Assembly (NCBI GenBank): GCA_945957605.1
Contig: CAMFLR010000001.1
Span: forward strand, 992,001 to 1,056,000
Length of the DNA: 64,000 nt
Reading direction: 5' to 3'
Source: an uncultured Isosphaeraceae bacterium
GTDB lineage: Bacteria; Planctomycetota; Planctomycetia; Isosphaerales; Isosphaeraceae
Below, piece after piece: positions 27,186-35,664 of the stretch. The position numbers and the translations under genes are program-made. Position 1 is the stretch's first letter. Each line of letters starts with the position of its first letter. Below the pieces are notes generated by a model, which was given only the letters and a program-made list of their open reading frames with translations, was not told the origin of the DNA and made no database searches.

Positions 27186-28700
27186 TTACTTGCCCAGGCT
27201 GATGACCTCGACAAGCTTTGCCCGAGTCGGCGTTTGCCAGAGATGGAACGGCATGCTCGTGCTGACAATCGTTGGCCGCCCTTTGAGAGCGGAGGCGGGA
27301 ACAACCGGCCCGAGTGCGGCGAACCGCTCGACGTCGCGCGTGTTGAGGACGGGAGCGGCTGACTTGAGCACGGCAACCGCCGCAGTTACGAACGCCGCCG
27401 CGACTGATGAACCCGAAACTGTTTCGCCGTCGCTAAAGATCGCGCGCGAATCATTCACAATTGCTTCAGGTTTGACCCGTTTTACCCCGAGACGGCCGAT
27501 GGACGACGCAGGATCGGAATCGCCGACGGTGATCACGCCCGGGTTGTCGGCCGGGGGATAAAGCTCGCCATTGAGGGATGCGTCGAGAAAGACAAACGCC
27601 TCGCGTTCTGCGTTCGTGCCGGCGAGTTTGTAATACTCGCGGTCAGGATTGACGAGAATTCGCACATCATCATTTTTTGAGAACAAGCCACGTTTCACTT
27701 TGACGCGAATCTTGTAGCCGTAATCAGGGTCGGAGGGAACGTCGAGGCTGGCGGGCAAGTTCTGCAGGACGATCCGCTCGCGAGGGTTAAGCGTTTCCTC
27801 AGGTCGGGGCGGAGTCGACAACGACGTCACCTGCACCTTTTCACCCGACGCAATCCGCCGGCCAGCGCCGTCTTCGACGTAAATGTCGAGGTCGCGATCC
27901 GTGCCAGCGTCCTCGTCGTCGCGGTAGTCGTTCCAGGTGAGCGTGATGTTGACGTTGTTACCAGCGGCGCGGTTTCTAAAGCGGAGCGCTGCAATATCGC
28001 CGGTGTTGCGAAGCTTGAGAAAGCCGTCGTTAAGTACCTGGATCGGACCGTGGTAAACGCGCCGGCCGTAGTTTCCGGCAGCGTTGATCCAGATGATTTT
28101 CGCCGCGAGTGCCTCGTCCACAACGTGGTTGATCGGCCCTGCGCCGTCTCCCGATCCGCCGCCTTCGAATGAGTTTGCAAACAGGACGATATCGACGCGT
28201 TGCTCGATCGCAAACCGAACCGCGCGACGGAGCATGGTCGGGCCGTTCGCATTGAGCAGGTAGAGATTGGGACCATCGGAACGAAATCCGGTGACCGCCC
28301 AGATTGCTCGCGCCATGATTCGGCCGTGGCGATTCTTGGGCTCGAATGGCTTACGAAACTCTGGATCGCCGAGGTCGAACTTGCGGACGAAGTCAGGGTC
28401 GTAGTGTTCGACGATTTCCGTGGATGCGGGGAGATCGCCAGGCGGAGAAGTCGAGGCGTCGAAGCCGTAATCGAGCACGGCGATCTTCACGGCGGCGAGT
28501 CGCGGGGCGCTTTCATAAGTTGGCGTGATCCCTAGCGCCTGGCGGACCGCCGTGGCGTTCGTCATTTTGACGGGATCGACCAATGCACGCGGCCCAGAGG
28601 TTTGCGCGTTGGAGTTCTGAGCCGTACTCAGAATCACACCGACACAAACAACCAGGCCGTAAGCGTTTTCAATCCAACGGACGCGTTGAGTTCGGCTCAC
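27186..28700 (-). CDS. Exported subtilase-like (S8) serine protease
   Basis: The GTG start overlaps the preceding gene's stop as GTGA. The 504-residue protein has a hydrophobic signal segment (about 13-26). The S8 triad is visible: Asp77 in AVLDYGFD, His125 in RHGRIMA, and Ser432 in SGSSVAAAF, with oxyanion Asn210 in INAAGNYG. Between Asn210 and Ser432 lies a roughly 150-residue beta-rich insert (about 235-380) resembling a bacterial pre-peptidase domain, including DLDIYVEDGAG. The catalytic motif reads GSS instead of the usual GTS. Being coupled to the Gly-rich protein gene, it may process or cross-handle that product; this is inference. Confidence 0.8.
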   Translation of the reverse strand: MSRTQRVRWIENAYGLVVCVGVILSTAQNSNAQTSGPRALVDPVKMTNATAVRQALGITPTYESAPRLAAVKIAVLDYGFDASTSPPGDLPASTEIVEHYDPDFVRKFDLGDPEFRKPFEPKNRHGRIMARAIWAVTGFRSDGPNLYLLNANGPTMLRRAVRFAIEQRVDIVLFANSFEGGGSGDGAGPINHVVDEALAAKIIWINAAGNYGRRVYHGPIQVLNDGFLKLRNTGDIAALRFRNRAAGNNVNITLTWNDYRDDEDAGTDRDLDIYVEDGAGRRIASGEKVQVTSLSTPPRPEETLNPRERIVLQNLPASLDVPSDPDYGYKIRVKVKRGLFSKNDDVRILVNPDREYYKLAGTNAEREAFVFLDASLNGELYPPADNPGVITVGDSDPASSIGRLGVKRVKPEAIVNDSRAIFSDGETVSGSSVAAAFVTAAVAVLKSAAPVLNTRDVERFAALGPVVPASALKGRPTIVSTSMPFHLWQTPTRAKLVEVISLGK

Positions 28701-29383
28701 CAGTAGTAGCGCCGACCGAAGCAGCCAAACGGTCGAGCATAGGCCACCGTGACCGCCGGGTAACCAACTCCACCATAATAGCCGCCGTAGCCGCCACCAT
28801 ATCCACCGTAGCCGTAGCCTCCATACCCACCATAGCCACCGTACCCGCCATAGCCGATGCTCGAGTAGCCGTAGGAAGGATAGCCGCCGTAGCCGTATCC
28901 ATAACCGTAATAAGGATATCCGTAGCCATAGCCGAGGCCGTATCCCAACCCGTAGCCGAGGCCCAGGCCAAAGCCATATCCACCCCAACCGCCGCCCCAT
29001 CCTCCCCAACCGCGATTCCAACCACCACCCCAGCCACCCCAGCCGCGATTCCAACCGCCGCCCCATCCGCCAATGTGACCACCACCCCAACCACCGCCGA
29101 AGCCGCCACCGTGGAAGCCTCCGCCGAAACCGCCGCCATGGAAGCCGCCACCGTGAAATCCGCCTCCGTGGGCCGATTGAACAGGGCTTTCCGCATCAAG
29201 TTCTGAGGGGGCTTGATTTGCTAATGACTTCGCGTCAGTTGTGATCGCGAAGGGGATTTTCGGGGGGTCGAGAACTGAGTGCGAGGCGGATGACTTCGAG
29301 CCAAACTCGTTATCCAGCTCTCCCGCATAGGCGGGCCCGGCGACGAGCGCCAGAACTGCCAGCCAGCCGATGGAGCGGATCAT
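28697..29383 (-). CDS. Secreted Gly/Trp/Tyr-rich repeat protein
   Basis: The 228-residue protein has a signal peptide (MIRSIGWLAVLALVAGPAYA), an ordinary acidic stretch (21-70), then about 140 residues of low-complexity repeats. These run from GGGFHG units (73-97), through GWNRGWGGWGG units repeated twice (110-131), to GYG/GYGG units (135-207), and end with a short CFGRRYYW tail. Such sequences form flexible or adhesive structural proteins in other organisms. AAAGGAG lies seven bases before ATG 29383. Its stop overlaps the subtilase GTG start. The antisense strand is also open because of the repeat, but I regard that as an artefact. Confidence 0.8.
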   Translation of the reverse strand: MIRSIGWLAVLALVAGPAYAGELDNEFGSKSSASHSVLDPPKIPFAITTDAKSLANQAPSELDAESPVQSAHGGGFHGGGFHGGGFGGGFHGGGFGGGWGGGHIGGWGGGWNRGWGGWGGGWNRGWGGWGGGWGGYGFGLGLGYGLGYGLGYGYGYPYYGYGYGYGGYPSYGYSSIGYGGYGGYGGYGGYGYGGYGGGYGGYYGGVGYPAVTVAYARPFGCFGRRYYW

Positions 29384-29443
29384 GGGGAAACTCCTTTGAG
29401 GTCCAATCTCGGGCGTCGATGCTTGCTCAATCCATTTTACGTG

Positions 29444-29479
29444 CGAATCGGGGCTCTGCGATGGCTGAACCCCGATTCG
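29444..29479. repeat. 10-bp perfect inverted repeat between two genes
   Basis: CGAATCGGGG (29444-29453) and CCCCGATTCG (29470-29479) are perfectly complementary, with 16 bases between. It lies after the DUF1559 stop and about 60 bases before the Gly-rich gene start, both minus strand. There is no T run on either side, so a rho-independent terminator is weakly supported; an RNA-processing or stability hairpin is also possible. Confidence 0.5.
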
Positions 29480-29515
29480 GCGGATTTTCCTGACATTTCC
29501 GAGCCGGTCGCTCAA

Positions 29516-30448
29516 TCAAAACGACGATGCGTCGATCACTTCGCCGCCCGATCGTGTCGACAGAAAGCTGAAGATGCGCGGGCTGATCGACTCCTTGATG
29601 AACCGCACCGAGCCATCGCAGAACAGGAAGTTGCAACCGCCTGCGTGCAGGCTCCAGAAGTCGTCGGCCCCTGCCCCCTTGTAGTTGGGGACATCAACCC
29701 AGCGCTGATTCGGCGATGGGCCGGTATGGCCCAGAACAAGCACATTGGCGGTTTCGCAGTCTTGAATCGTCCAGGTCGGCTTCGTGCAAACGCGCGAAGC
29801 CGGCACCACGCCCACCCAGGTCGCATCGGCGACGTTTCGCGAACGCTCGCCGACCATCAGCGTCGTACTCGAACCGTCGGTCACATCGCGCAGGCCGATT
29901 CGGCTGTTGCGATAGAAAATGCCATTATTCGACGACGGAAATTCTTCAGGCTCGAGCTGGCCGGCTGAACCAAGATATTGACCGGGCGAAAGATCGGAAA
30001 TGAGCACTGTTCCACTGGTATTCGAGAGGCTTACGGGCCCTGTTCCGACCGAGCTGGGGCAAAGGTAGACGTTCAACGTGGTGGTGCGTGCGGTTCGTGA
30101 GGCGGGATCGGTGATTTGCAGGCTGAAATTCACCGAGTTGAAGACGCTGACCTGTTCGATCTGGTTGAGCAGCATCGTCCCCCAGCCCCAGCCTGGGCCG
30201 GTTTCGGGGCTGTTATCGACCGGTGCCACGGTACCAGTGATATAGCCGGGCGGGAAAGTGTCAAGCGACTGGTGATAGTTGTGCATTCCCAGGCCGAGTT
30301 GCTTCAAATTGTTCGTGCACGAGGCGCGTCGAGCGGCCTCGCGCGCAGCCTGAACGGCGGGCAGCAACAGGGCAATCAAAATCGCGATGATCGCGATCAC
30401 CACGAGCAATTCAATCAGCGTAAATCCGCGCGTACGAGTGCGAGACAT
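29516..30448 (-). CDS. DUF1559 pilin-like protein, canonical
   Basis: The 310-residue protein is a textbook DUF1559 member: [20 protein letters not shown] prepilin signal at residues 8-27, then [27 protein letters not shown], and the C-terminal H-x9-DG motif [16 protein letters not shown]. The mature form should carry an N-methyl-Phe helix and be assembled by a type II/IV-like machinery. GGAG lies about nine bases before ATG 30448. It is followed on the same strand by the Gly-rich and subtilase genes after a 132-base gap holding an inverted repeat. Confidence 0.93.
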   Translation of the reverse strand: MSRTRTRGFTLIELLVVIAIIAILIALLLPAVQAAREAARRASCTNNLKQLGLGMHNYHQSLDTFPPGYITGTVAPVDNSPETGPGWGWGTMLLNQIEQVSVFNSVNFSLQITDPASRTARTTTLNVYLCPSSVGTGPVSLSNTSGTVLISDLSPGQYLGSAGQLEPEEFPSSNNGIFYRNSRIGLRDVTDGSSTTLMVGERSRNVADATWVGVVPASRVCTKPTWTIQDCETANVLVLGHTGPSPNQRWVDVPNYKGAGADDFWSLHAGGCNFLFCDGSVRFIKESISPRIFSFLSTRSGGEVIDASSF

Positions 30449-30512
30449 GGGGCAATGCTCCGATATCCGTGAAAAGAAGGAAATAACGACAACGAAAGGC
30501 TCGTTGCGATTC

Positions 30513-30866
30513 CTAAATCACGAATGTCTGAAGCAAGCTAAGTCTGCGAGCCCGCGAAATTGCGCCGCTGGGTCGCGGAAGCGGCTCGATCCAGGTGCGG
30601 GAGAGCGGCGGCGCTAGGTCTAACGCCAGGTCGAACGTGAAATCGCACGGCGTGAGGGCGAGCAAGTGATCGTCAACATCGACGACGCTCTTCACGCTCA
30701 TCGCATGCAAGTCGCCACAGGGACAGGGCGATTCGACAGGGTCGATGACGCCTGGGTCAGCCTGTTCGGTCAGCGATGCCGCAAGCTCATCGGCCCCGCA
30801 CTCGATTTGCGCGAGTGGGGACAAAAAGATCGCGAGCAAGCAAACCAGCCGCCAGGCCGCCGACAT
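30513..30866 (-). CDS. Small exported protein, unknown
   Basis: The 117-residue protein has a likely signal peptide ([20 protein letters not shown]) with cleavage before or near CGADE. It has a short Cys cluster, [11 protein letters not shown], in the middle and a hydrophobic-basic C-terminus. GAGGTG five bases before ATG 30866 supports the start. No family is recognised. It is divergent from the zinc-finger-like gene at 30970. Confidence 0.5.
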   Translation of the reverse strand: MSAAWRLVCLLAIFLSPLAQIECGADELAASLTEQADPGVIDPVESPCPCGDLHAMSVKSVVDVDDHLLALTPCDFTFDLALDLAPPLSRTWIEPLPRPSGAISRARRLSLLQTFVI

Positions 30867-30969
30867 CGCTTCACCTCGTTCCGCGTTTCGGATAGACTCC
30901 CACAAATCTAAGGCAACCGGCACGATGCCGTCAAATGAAGTTACGGCCGCGAACCATAAAATCAGGCTC

Positions 30970-31254
30970 ATGAATCCGATCGATTTCCACTACCGACCGA
31001 TCTGCTCTGCCCCTGGTTGCCAGAACCCGGCGGCGTACAAGGTTGCGGCATCGTGGAGCGATGGGACGAGCTGGGAATTGAAGAATTACGGTCTTGCCTG
31101 CGAAGAACATCGGGCCACTCAGCTCGCGCGGGGTAAGGCGAACCGCCAGGCGCTCATCCTGGGCGATGGTGAAGTGGTAGGACAGGTCGGCCTGTTCGAG
31201 CTTCACGCCAACGTCCGCGACGCAGCGTTGAAACGCCTGATCGACCAAACCTGA
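30970..31254 (+). CDS. Small Cys/His zinc-binding-like protein
   Basis: The 94-residue protein reads MNPIDFHYRPICSAPGCQNP and later NYGLACEEHRATQLARG. The CxxxxC plus CxxH spacing suggests one zinc site. No known domain is identified. Only a weak AGG precedes the ATG, and a promoter-like CATAAA sits about ten bases before it, so translation from a very short leader is possible. It lies upstream of the heparinase-like gene with 45 bases between, so a shared transcript is possible. Confidence 0.6.
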   Translation: MNPIDFHYRPICSAPGCQNPAAYKVAASWSDGTSWELKNYGLACEEHRATQLARGKANRQALILGDGEVVGQVGLFELHANVRDAALKRLIDQT

Positions 31255-31299
31255 GTCTCTCAGCCGATCAATCCGAACGGGATGGGACGGACCCCAACC

Positions 31300-34071
31300 A
31301 TGTCGCATCTGATGCGCGTCTTGCTATTGATCGCAATGATTTGCCTGGCCGGAAACATCCAGGCCGCCGATCCGCTCGCAGTCCCGGCGCCCCCGCGCGG
31401 ACCGGGCGTATTTGGTCAGTTCACACTTCCTGACGCCTGGGAAGCGCGATTCTGGGACGACGCCGATACCAAGGCGTTGCTCAAGCTTGATGCAAAAGCG
31501 CTGGCGGCGCTCGTGCCGGTTCAAGCCGGTCTGCGATTCTGCCGCTGCCCGGCCTGTGACGCCGACGAAGCGGCTGACCCGCTGATCTGGTCGGCGACGA
31601 AGCCCGAATCGCTCACCTGCAGCCGGTGCGGGCAGTCGTTTCCCAACGAAAAAATCCCCGAGAAAAAAGACAAGAAAGTCCCCGAGGACACCGTCGAAGT
31701 CCTAGCGGGAAAGACGCATCACTACCCGTATCATCAGGTCGCTGAAGACGCGCGAAAGTACCCCGACGAAAGACTCTACCTCGACGCCAAACGCGATTAC
31801 GAAACCCGCGAAGCCCTGGCGAAAGCCGCGCTTTACGCTGCGGTCCGGTTTCACGAACGAAAGCAAACGAAGCCAGATCCCGCGCTAGCTCGGTTCGCGG
31901 CAATCATCATCCTCCGATTCGCGCAGGTTTATCCGGCTTACGCCACGCACTTTGACCAGCCGAATCAGCCCAAATTTCTCCAGCCGGCGAATCTGAAGCC
32001 GCCCTATCGCCGGGCCTATCGGACGGGCAAGTGGGAATGGGTGGCGAGCCTTGATGTACCGCTCAACCTAGTCACAGCTTATGCGTTGATTCGCGACGAA
32101 CCAGTGTGGGATGAGATTGGCAAGTTGCTCGCCGATCCCAACCCGCGCCGCACGATCGAGCACGGCTTTTTTCGCGCTTCGGCGGAGTTCGTGCGACTTC
32201 AGCCCGAAGAGTTCGATGAGATGTCGCTGCAAGCGTATCGCGGCTTGTTCGCGGTCGGGCGATTGCTCGAGGATCCGCAACTTCTCGCCGAGGCTCAAGT
32301 GCGGCTCACGCAGTTCGCCGAGCGGGCGTTCTATCACGATGGTTACTGGCGTGATGGTAATGCGATTGCGCACCGGCGCATCGTCGAGCAACTCGACGGC
32401 TGGATCGAACGCCTCGCACGCGGTGAGCCCGAGCCGGCCGAAGTGATGGGGCTGGGCGCAACGGGCCGTCCGGCGACTACGCTCGCCAACGCGCTACCGA
32501 TGATTGAACTCATTCGGCAAGCGCAGGCCGGCCAGCTCGAAAACTCCGTCGCACCCGAGGTCGTTCAAACCACCTGGCCGACGCTCGCGAACAACGGCAA
32601 GAGCCGCCGGCCGGTGTTGCTTGGCGGAGTCGGTGTGGCGCGGCTTTCGGTCGGCGACGATGCCAATGGCCTCGACATCGAGCTGCGTGGAACCGGAAAT
32701 CTCGGCTCCCCCCACTATCAGCGTCAGGCACTGCGGATGAGCGTTGCCGGCAAGACGGTGCTCGACGACCTCGATGACCTGCCGCCGACGCACGACGGCT
32801 GGGATCTGGCGACGCCAAGTCACAACACGGTTGTTGTTGATGGGTTGAATCAGCGCGAGAATCCGATCGCCGCGCGTCAGCCTGCAAGCGGTGGCGAGTT
32901 CCTCTACTTCGCCGCCGATCCCGATTTTCAAGCCGTTGCGCTCGACGACCCCGGCGCCTATCCCCGCTCGACCTCGCGTTACCGCCAGATTGTCGTCGCC
33001 GCGGCAGGAAAGTCGATGCGCTATGGTGTGAGCGTGTTTCAGGTTCATGGCGGCTTGCAGCACGACCAGCTCTTTCACGGTCCGACCGGTGCCATTCCGC
33101 GTTGGCGGACCTCGACGCCAATCGCACCCGGGCCTGAATCGCTCCTGCCGCACAACGTGCCGTACGTCCCCAATCTCAAAGCCGAGGACGGCCGCTGGTT
33201 CGTTCAGGCTTATGGCGAGTTCAGGCGCGTTCTCGAAGGACGCGCGACCACGCCGCTCACCGCAACGCTCGACGCTCCCACTCGTCCTGGAGTGCGTTTG
33301 CACGTCCTCGGTGACATGCCAGTGAACGTTCTCTCGGCACTGACTCCCGACCCGACGCGGACCACTCCGCCCGAGGCTGCGGCCGAGGCGGATGAGGGAC
33401 GCCCCTCGCTCATTCTTCGTCGCCGATCGCCGGCGGGAAGCACGCTTTCATCAACATTCGTCACCGTTTTTGAGCCGATCGCCCCTGGCGTTGCGCCATT
33501 GGTGCGAGTCGGCCGCGTTGCGTCGTCTGCGGACGTGGTTGTGCTTTATATTGAGTCACCCGAGGGCGGCGAGCATCTGGTCGTGAATCTGCGCCCGGGG
33601 CGCGAAATCAGCGCACGCCTGGCCGACGATCGCGTTGCCACGACTGACGGGCTCGTTTTGCGAATCGGCCCGAGCGGACTGCAACTCGCTGGCGGAACTC
33701 ACGCGAGCTGTGGCGGCAGCCAGATTCGCCAGGAACGGCTGACTGGCGCCATTGTTGGTGTAAGCCGCGCCACGGGCGAGGGAACGCGCGGTTGGTTCGA
33801 GGTCGAAGGCCCTGCCGATCAGTTCACTGGTCTCGACGGCCGTGAGATTCTCATTCGCCATGGCGATGGGCCGATTCATGGCTGGACGATTCAGGGGGTC
33901 GAGATTGTTGGCCCGAAGCGCGTGAAGGTCTACGTGCGTGAGGAGCCGGGATTCTTGATCGATCCGGCGACTGGAACCGCTCGCTATTATCAGTTCCCGC
34001 GCCAAATTCAGTCCGGGCCGCACCAGTACACGATCTGCCGGATCTCTCGCGAATTCGCGATCGCACGTTGA
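31300..34071 (+). CDS. Exported heparinase II/III-like protein
   Basis: The roughly 923-residue protein has a signal peptide (MSHLMRVLLLIAMICLAGNI then QAAD). Near residues 75-115 it has two Cys pairs, CRCPACDADE and TCSRCGQSF, forming a likely zinc ribbon. An alpha/alpha toroid-like region (about 130-370) contains HYPYHQ and FDEMSLQAYRGLFAVGR, and a C-terminal beta-sandwich region contains SHNTVVVDGLNQRE as in heparinase II/III-type polysaccharide lyases. The substrate would be an acidic glycan, but this is inferred. Start choice among ATG 31282, 31300 and 31312 is open; none has a strong ribosome site. Confidence 0.75.
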   Translation: MSHLMRVLLLIAMICLAGNIQAADPLAVPAPPRGPGVFGQFTLPDAWEARFWDDADTKALLKLDAKALAALVPVQAGLRFCRCPACDADEAADPLIWSATKPESLTCSRCGQSFPNEKIPEKKDKKVPEDTVEVLAGKTHHYPYHQVAEDARKYPDERLYLDAKRDYETREALAKAALYAAVRFHERKQTKPDPALARFAAIIILRFAQVYPAYATHFDQPNQPKFLQPANLKPPYRRAYRTGKWEWVASLDVPLNLVTAYALIRDEPVWDEIGKLLADPNPRRTIEHGFFRASAEFVRLQPEEFDEMSLQAYRGLFAVGRLLEDPQLLAEAQVRLTQFAERAFYHDGYWRDGNAIAHRRIVEQLDGWIERLARGEPEPAEVMGLGATGRPATTLANALPMIELIRQAQAGQLENSVAPEVVQTTWPTLANNGKSRRPVLLGGVGVARLSVGDDANGLDIELRGTGNLGSPHYQRQALRMSVAGKTVLDDLDDLPPTHDGWDLATPSHNTVVVDGLNQRENPIAARQPASGGEFLYFAADPDFQAVALDDPGAYPRSTSRYRQIVVAAAGKSMRYGVSVFQVHGGLQHDQLFHGPTGAIPRWRTSTPIAPGPESLLPHNVPYVPNLKAEDGRWFVQAYGEFRRVLEGRATTPLTATLDAPTRPGVRLHVLGDMPVNVLSALTPDPTRTTPPEAAAEADEGRPSLILRRRSPAGSTLSSTFVTVFEPIAPGVAPLVRVGRVASSADVVVLYIESPEGGEHLVVNLRPGREISARLADDRVATTDGLVLRIGPSGLQLAGGTHASCGGSQIRQERLTGAIVGVSRATGEGTRGWFEVEGPADQFTGLDGREILIRHGDGPIHGWTIQGVEIVGPKRVKVYVREEPGFLIDPATGTARYYQFPRQIQSGPHQYTICRISREFAIAR

Positions 34072-34107
34072 TTTTTTGCAACACCAAAAAATACCCGACG
34101 CAGATAC

Positions 34108-34135
34108 TTGACATGCATGAACGAAAGGGTATCCT
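34108..34135 (+). promoter_or_regulatory. Candidate sigma70-type promoter
   Basis: TTGACA (34108-34113, perfect -35) is followed after 16 bases by TATCCT (34130-34135, four of six). It lies 37 bases after the heparinase stop, in a region without a convincing gene, and just upstream of two hairpins ending in a T run. Confidence 0.5.
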
Positions 34136-34141
34136 ACGTGT

Positions 34142-34265
34142 GTCGTCTGGTAACGCGTCTCTTGAACGCCTCTCCCTTTCGACCGAGGCATCGGCCTCGT
34201 TCATTCGCTCTATTTCGATACGCCCCGCCGCTCCGGTATCCTGGACGGCGGGGTTATTGTTTTTC
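34142..34265 (+). ncRNA. Candidate small RNA between promoter and terminator
   Basis: Transcription from the promoter just upstream would start near 34142. The segment holds a 6-bp tetraloop hairpin, CGAGGC (34184-34189) and GCCTCG (34194-34199), and ends at a strong rho-independent terminator. The expected product is about 120 bases. Open frames here are short and unlike known proteins. It could instead be the leader of the downstream gene or simply the heparinase terminator region; expression evidence is lacking. Confidence 0.35.
34224..34265 (+). terminator. Rho-independent terminator
   Basis: CCCCGCCG (34224-34231) pairs with CGGCGGGG (34247-34254) in a perfect 8-bp GC stem, with a 15-base loop and the T-rich tail TTATTGTTTTT. 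It terminates either the heparinase transcript or the candidate small RNA. Confidence 0.75.
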
Positions 34266-34300
34266 TGAGCGCAAGCTTTTCACCATCGCCGGGCCGATAC

Positions 34301-34951
34301 ATGACGTCGCGCTGGACCGGAAGTGGGCCAGATTTCGAGCTGGCTTGGGGTAATCAAGTCTGGCGCCTGGAGCTTGGCAATCCGCGGCCGGGTCTCATTG
34401 AGACATCGAGCAATTCCGGGCCACTTCTGTCGCTGCATGCGGTTACCGATCCCGCGCGGGTCGATCGCGTCGCTTTTGCTCCGGGCGCGCTGCAGAGCTA
34501 CGAGGCACGATTCGACTTCGTCGAGGCCCTCTACATCCCCGCTGGATGGCACTCGCTTCGTGTCCGTGCCCGCTGGATCGCCCCGAGCACGGCACTCGAC
34601 ACGCTCGACCTCGAAGTGCAACTTCAGGCCGACACGGTCGATGAATTGCAGTCCGTCGGCGTGTCCATTCTTAGCATGATCATTAATCCGGCCCGGCCGG
34701 CAAAGCACGTCTTGCTATCAACCGCCGCGACGCGCCATTACCTGCAGATGAGTCATCCCGACGACACATGCGGTGATGATTCCGTTTCGAGTGAAGGTGC
34801 CGAGACGTCACTGTTTGGCTACGATCTTGAGCGTGGCGTAGTGCTCCGCGGCCGGCTGCGCGGGGTCTCGCTTTCGAGCGAGCCGACCGCCGAATTTGTG
34901 ACGCAACAACTTGAAGAGTTTATTGCGGCTCCGCCGCCTCTCGGTCCATAA
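34301..34951 (+). CDS. Hypothetical protein, probably beta-rich
   Basis: The 216-residue protein has no signal peptide and no family I recognise. It is rich in Leu, Val and charged residues in an alternating pattern typical of beta-strands, for example SLRVRARWIAPSTALDTLDL and VQLQADTVDELQSVG. It starts 35 bases after a terminator and has only a weak ribosome site. Its position between a heparinase-like and a GH15-like gene suggests a carbohydrate-related role, but nothing in the sequence proves it. Confidence 0.6.
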   Translation: MTSRWTGSGPDFELAWGNQVWRLELGNPRPGLIETSSNSGPLLSLHAVTDPARVDRVAFAPGALQSYEARFDFVEALYIPAGWHSLRVRARWIAPSTALDTLDLEVQLQADTVDELQSVGVSILSMIINPARPAKHVLLSTAATRHYLQMSHPDDTCGDDSVSSEGAETSLFGYDLERGVVLRGRLRGVSLSSEPTAEFVTQQLEEFIAAPPPLGP

Positions 34952-35010
34952 GTTATTGCAGTAATATATTGCTTCGATGCGAATTCATTGAGTGCTGCTG
35001 AGACGACTTG

Positions 35011-35415
35011 ATGAAAGTCGACGCCATTCTCGACGAGATCCGGCCAACGCTTAAGCATAGTTGCAATGTTGCATTGCTCGAATTCCTTGACTCTTTCGCG
35101 CAACGCCGGCGGATCAACATCGGGGGCCGCCAATACATCCGGTTTGTGGGCCGGGCCGATTCAATGTATCTGCCGGTTCGTAAGGAGCGCACTCGCGGCT
35201 CTGGTTTCCGCTGTTCTGATGCGATACAGGAGTTCTACATCGCGTTCGACGGCTTACGCGAATCTCGTCCTGGCGTCAGCGGAAGTTTTGTTCGGCGCAA
35301 CGACGTAAAGACGGTGGCCCAAGAGTTCGACCGTGATCGCTTCCCGACGATCGGCCGTCATGCAAATTGTTCGATCATCTTCTCTGCAACAAATGGCGAT
35401 CAATTAATTCAATAG
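35011..35415 (+). CDS. Doubtful hypothetical protein
   Basis: A 134-residue frame, MKVDAILDEIRPTLKHS, continues with an Arg-rich middle and a RFPTIGRHANCSIIFS end. The opposite strand is open over part of the same region. Nothing matches a known family, and the surrounding sequence (34952-35664) is less GC-biased than its neighbours, so this may be decaying sequence. If it is not a gene, this whole stretch is intergenic with no other feature I can see. Confidence 0.3.
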   Translation: MKVDAILDEIRPTLKHSCNVALLEFLDSFAQRRRINIGGRQYIRFVGRADSMYLPVRKERTRGSGFRCSDAIQEFYIAFDGLRESRPGVSGSFVRRNDVKTVAQEFDRDRFPTIGRHANCSIIFSATNGDQLIQ

Positions 35416-35664
35416 AAAGATGGATCGATCGCATGGTGCGTCTTGAGCGAAGACAAAGTAAAGCGAGCGGCTGCTGACTTCTCTGCGCTGATCACAAAGT
35501 ACACTTCTTTTAGGTCTGTCGGTGACGGGCATCCGTTCGATTCATACGGTCGATGACGCGATGCACCTAACAATTCGCACCATCAAATCTAGGTGGCCGG
35601 AGTTTGGTAAGACGTCCCTTGTGTTGTGACCAGCCCAAGAGCGATCAGTTCCTGGGTCGATTCC

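Noticed and set aside
28701-29090. N-terminal extension of the subtilase frame rich in Trp, Arg and Leu
   Set aside because: This is another phase of the Gly-rich gene. The subtilase start overlaps that gene's stop and begins a signal segment.
28750-29170. Short repeats that resemble a CRISPR-like array
   Set aside because: The units vary in length, have no unique spacers and are in frame with a Gly-rich protein.
28583-29206. Plus-strand Ala/Thr/Pro-rich frame opposite the Gly-rich protein
   Set aside because: The repeat is low-complexity GGN codons whose complement reads as Ala/Pro/Thr codons; the Gly-rich frame has a signal peptide and a ribosome site.
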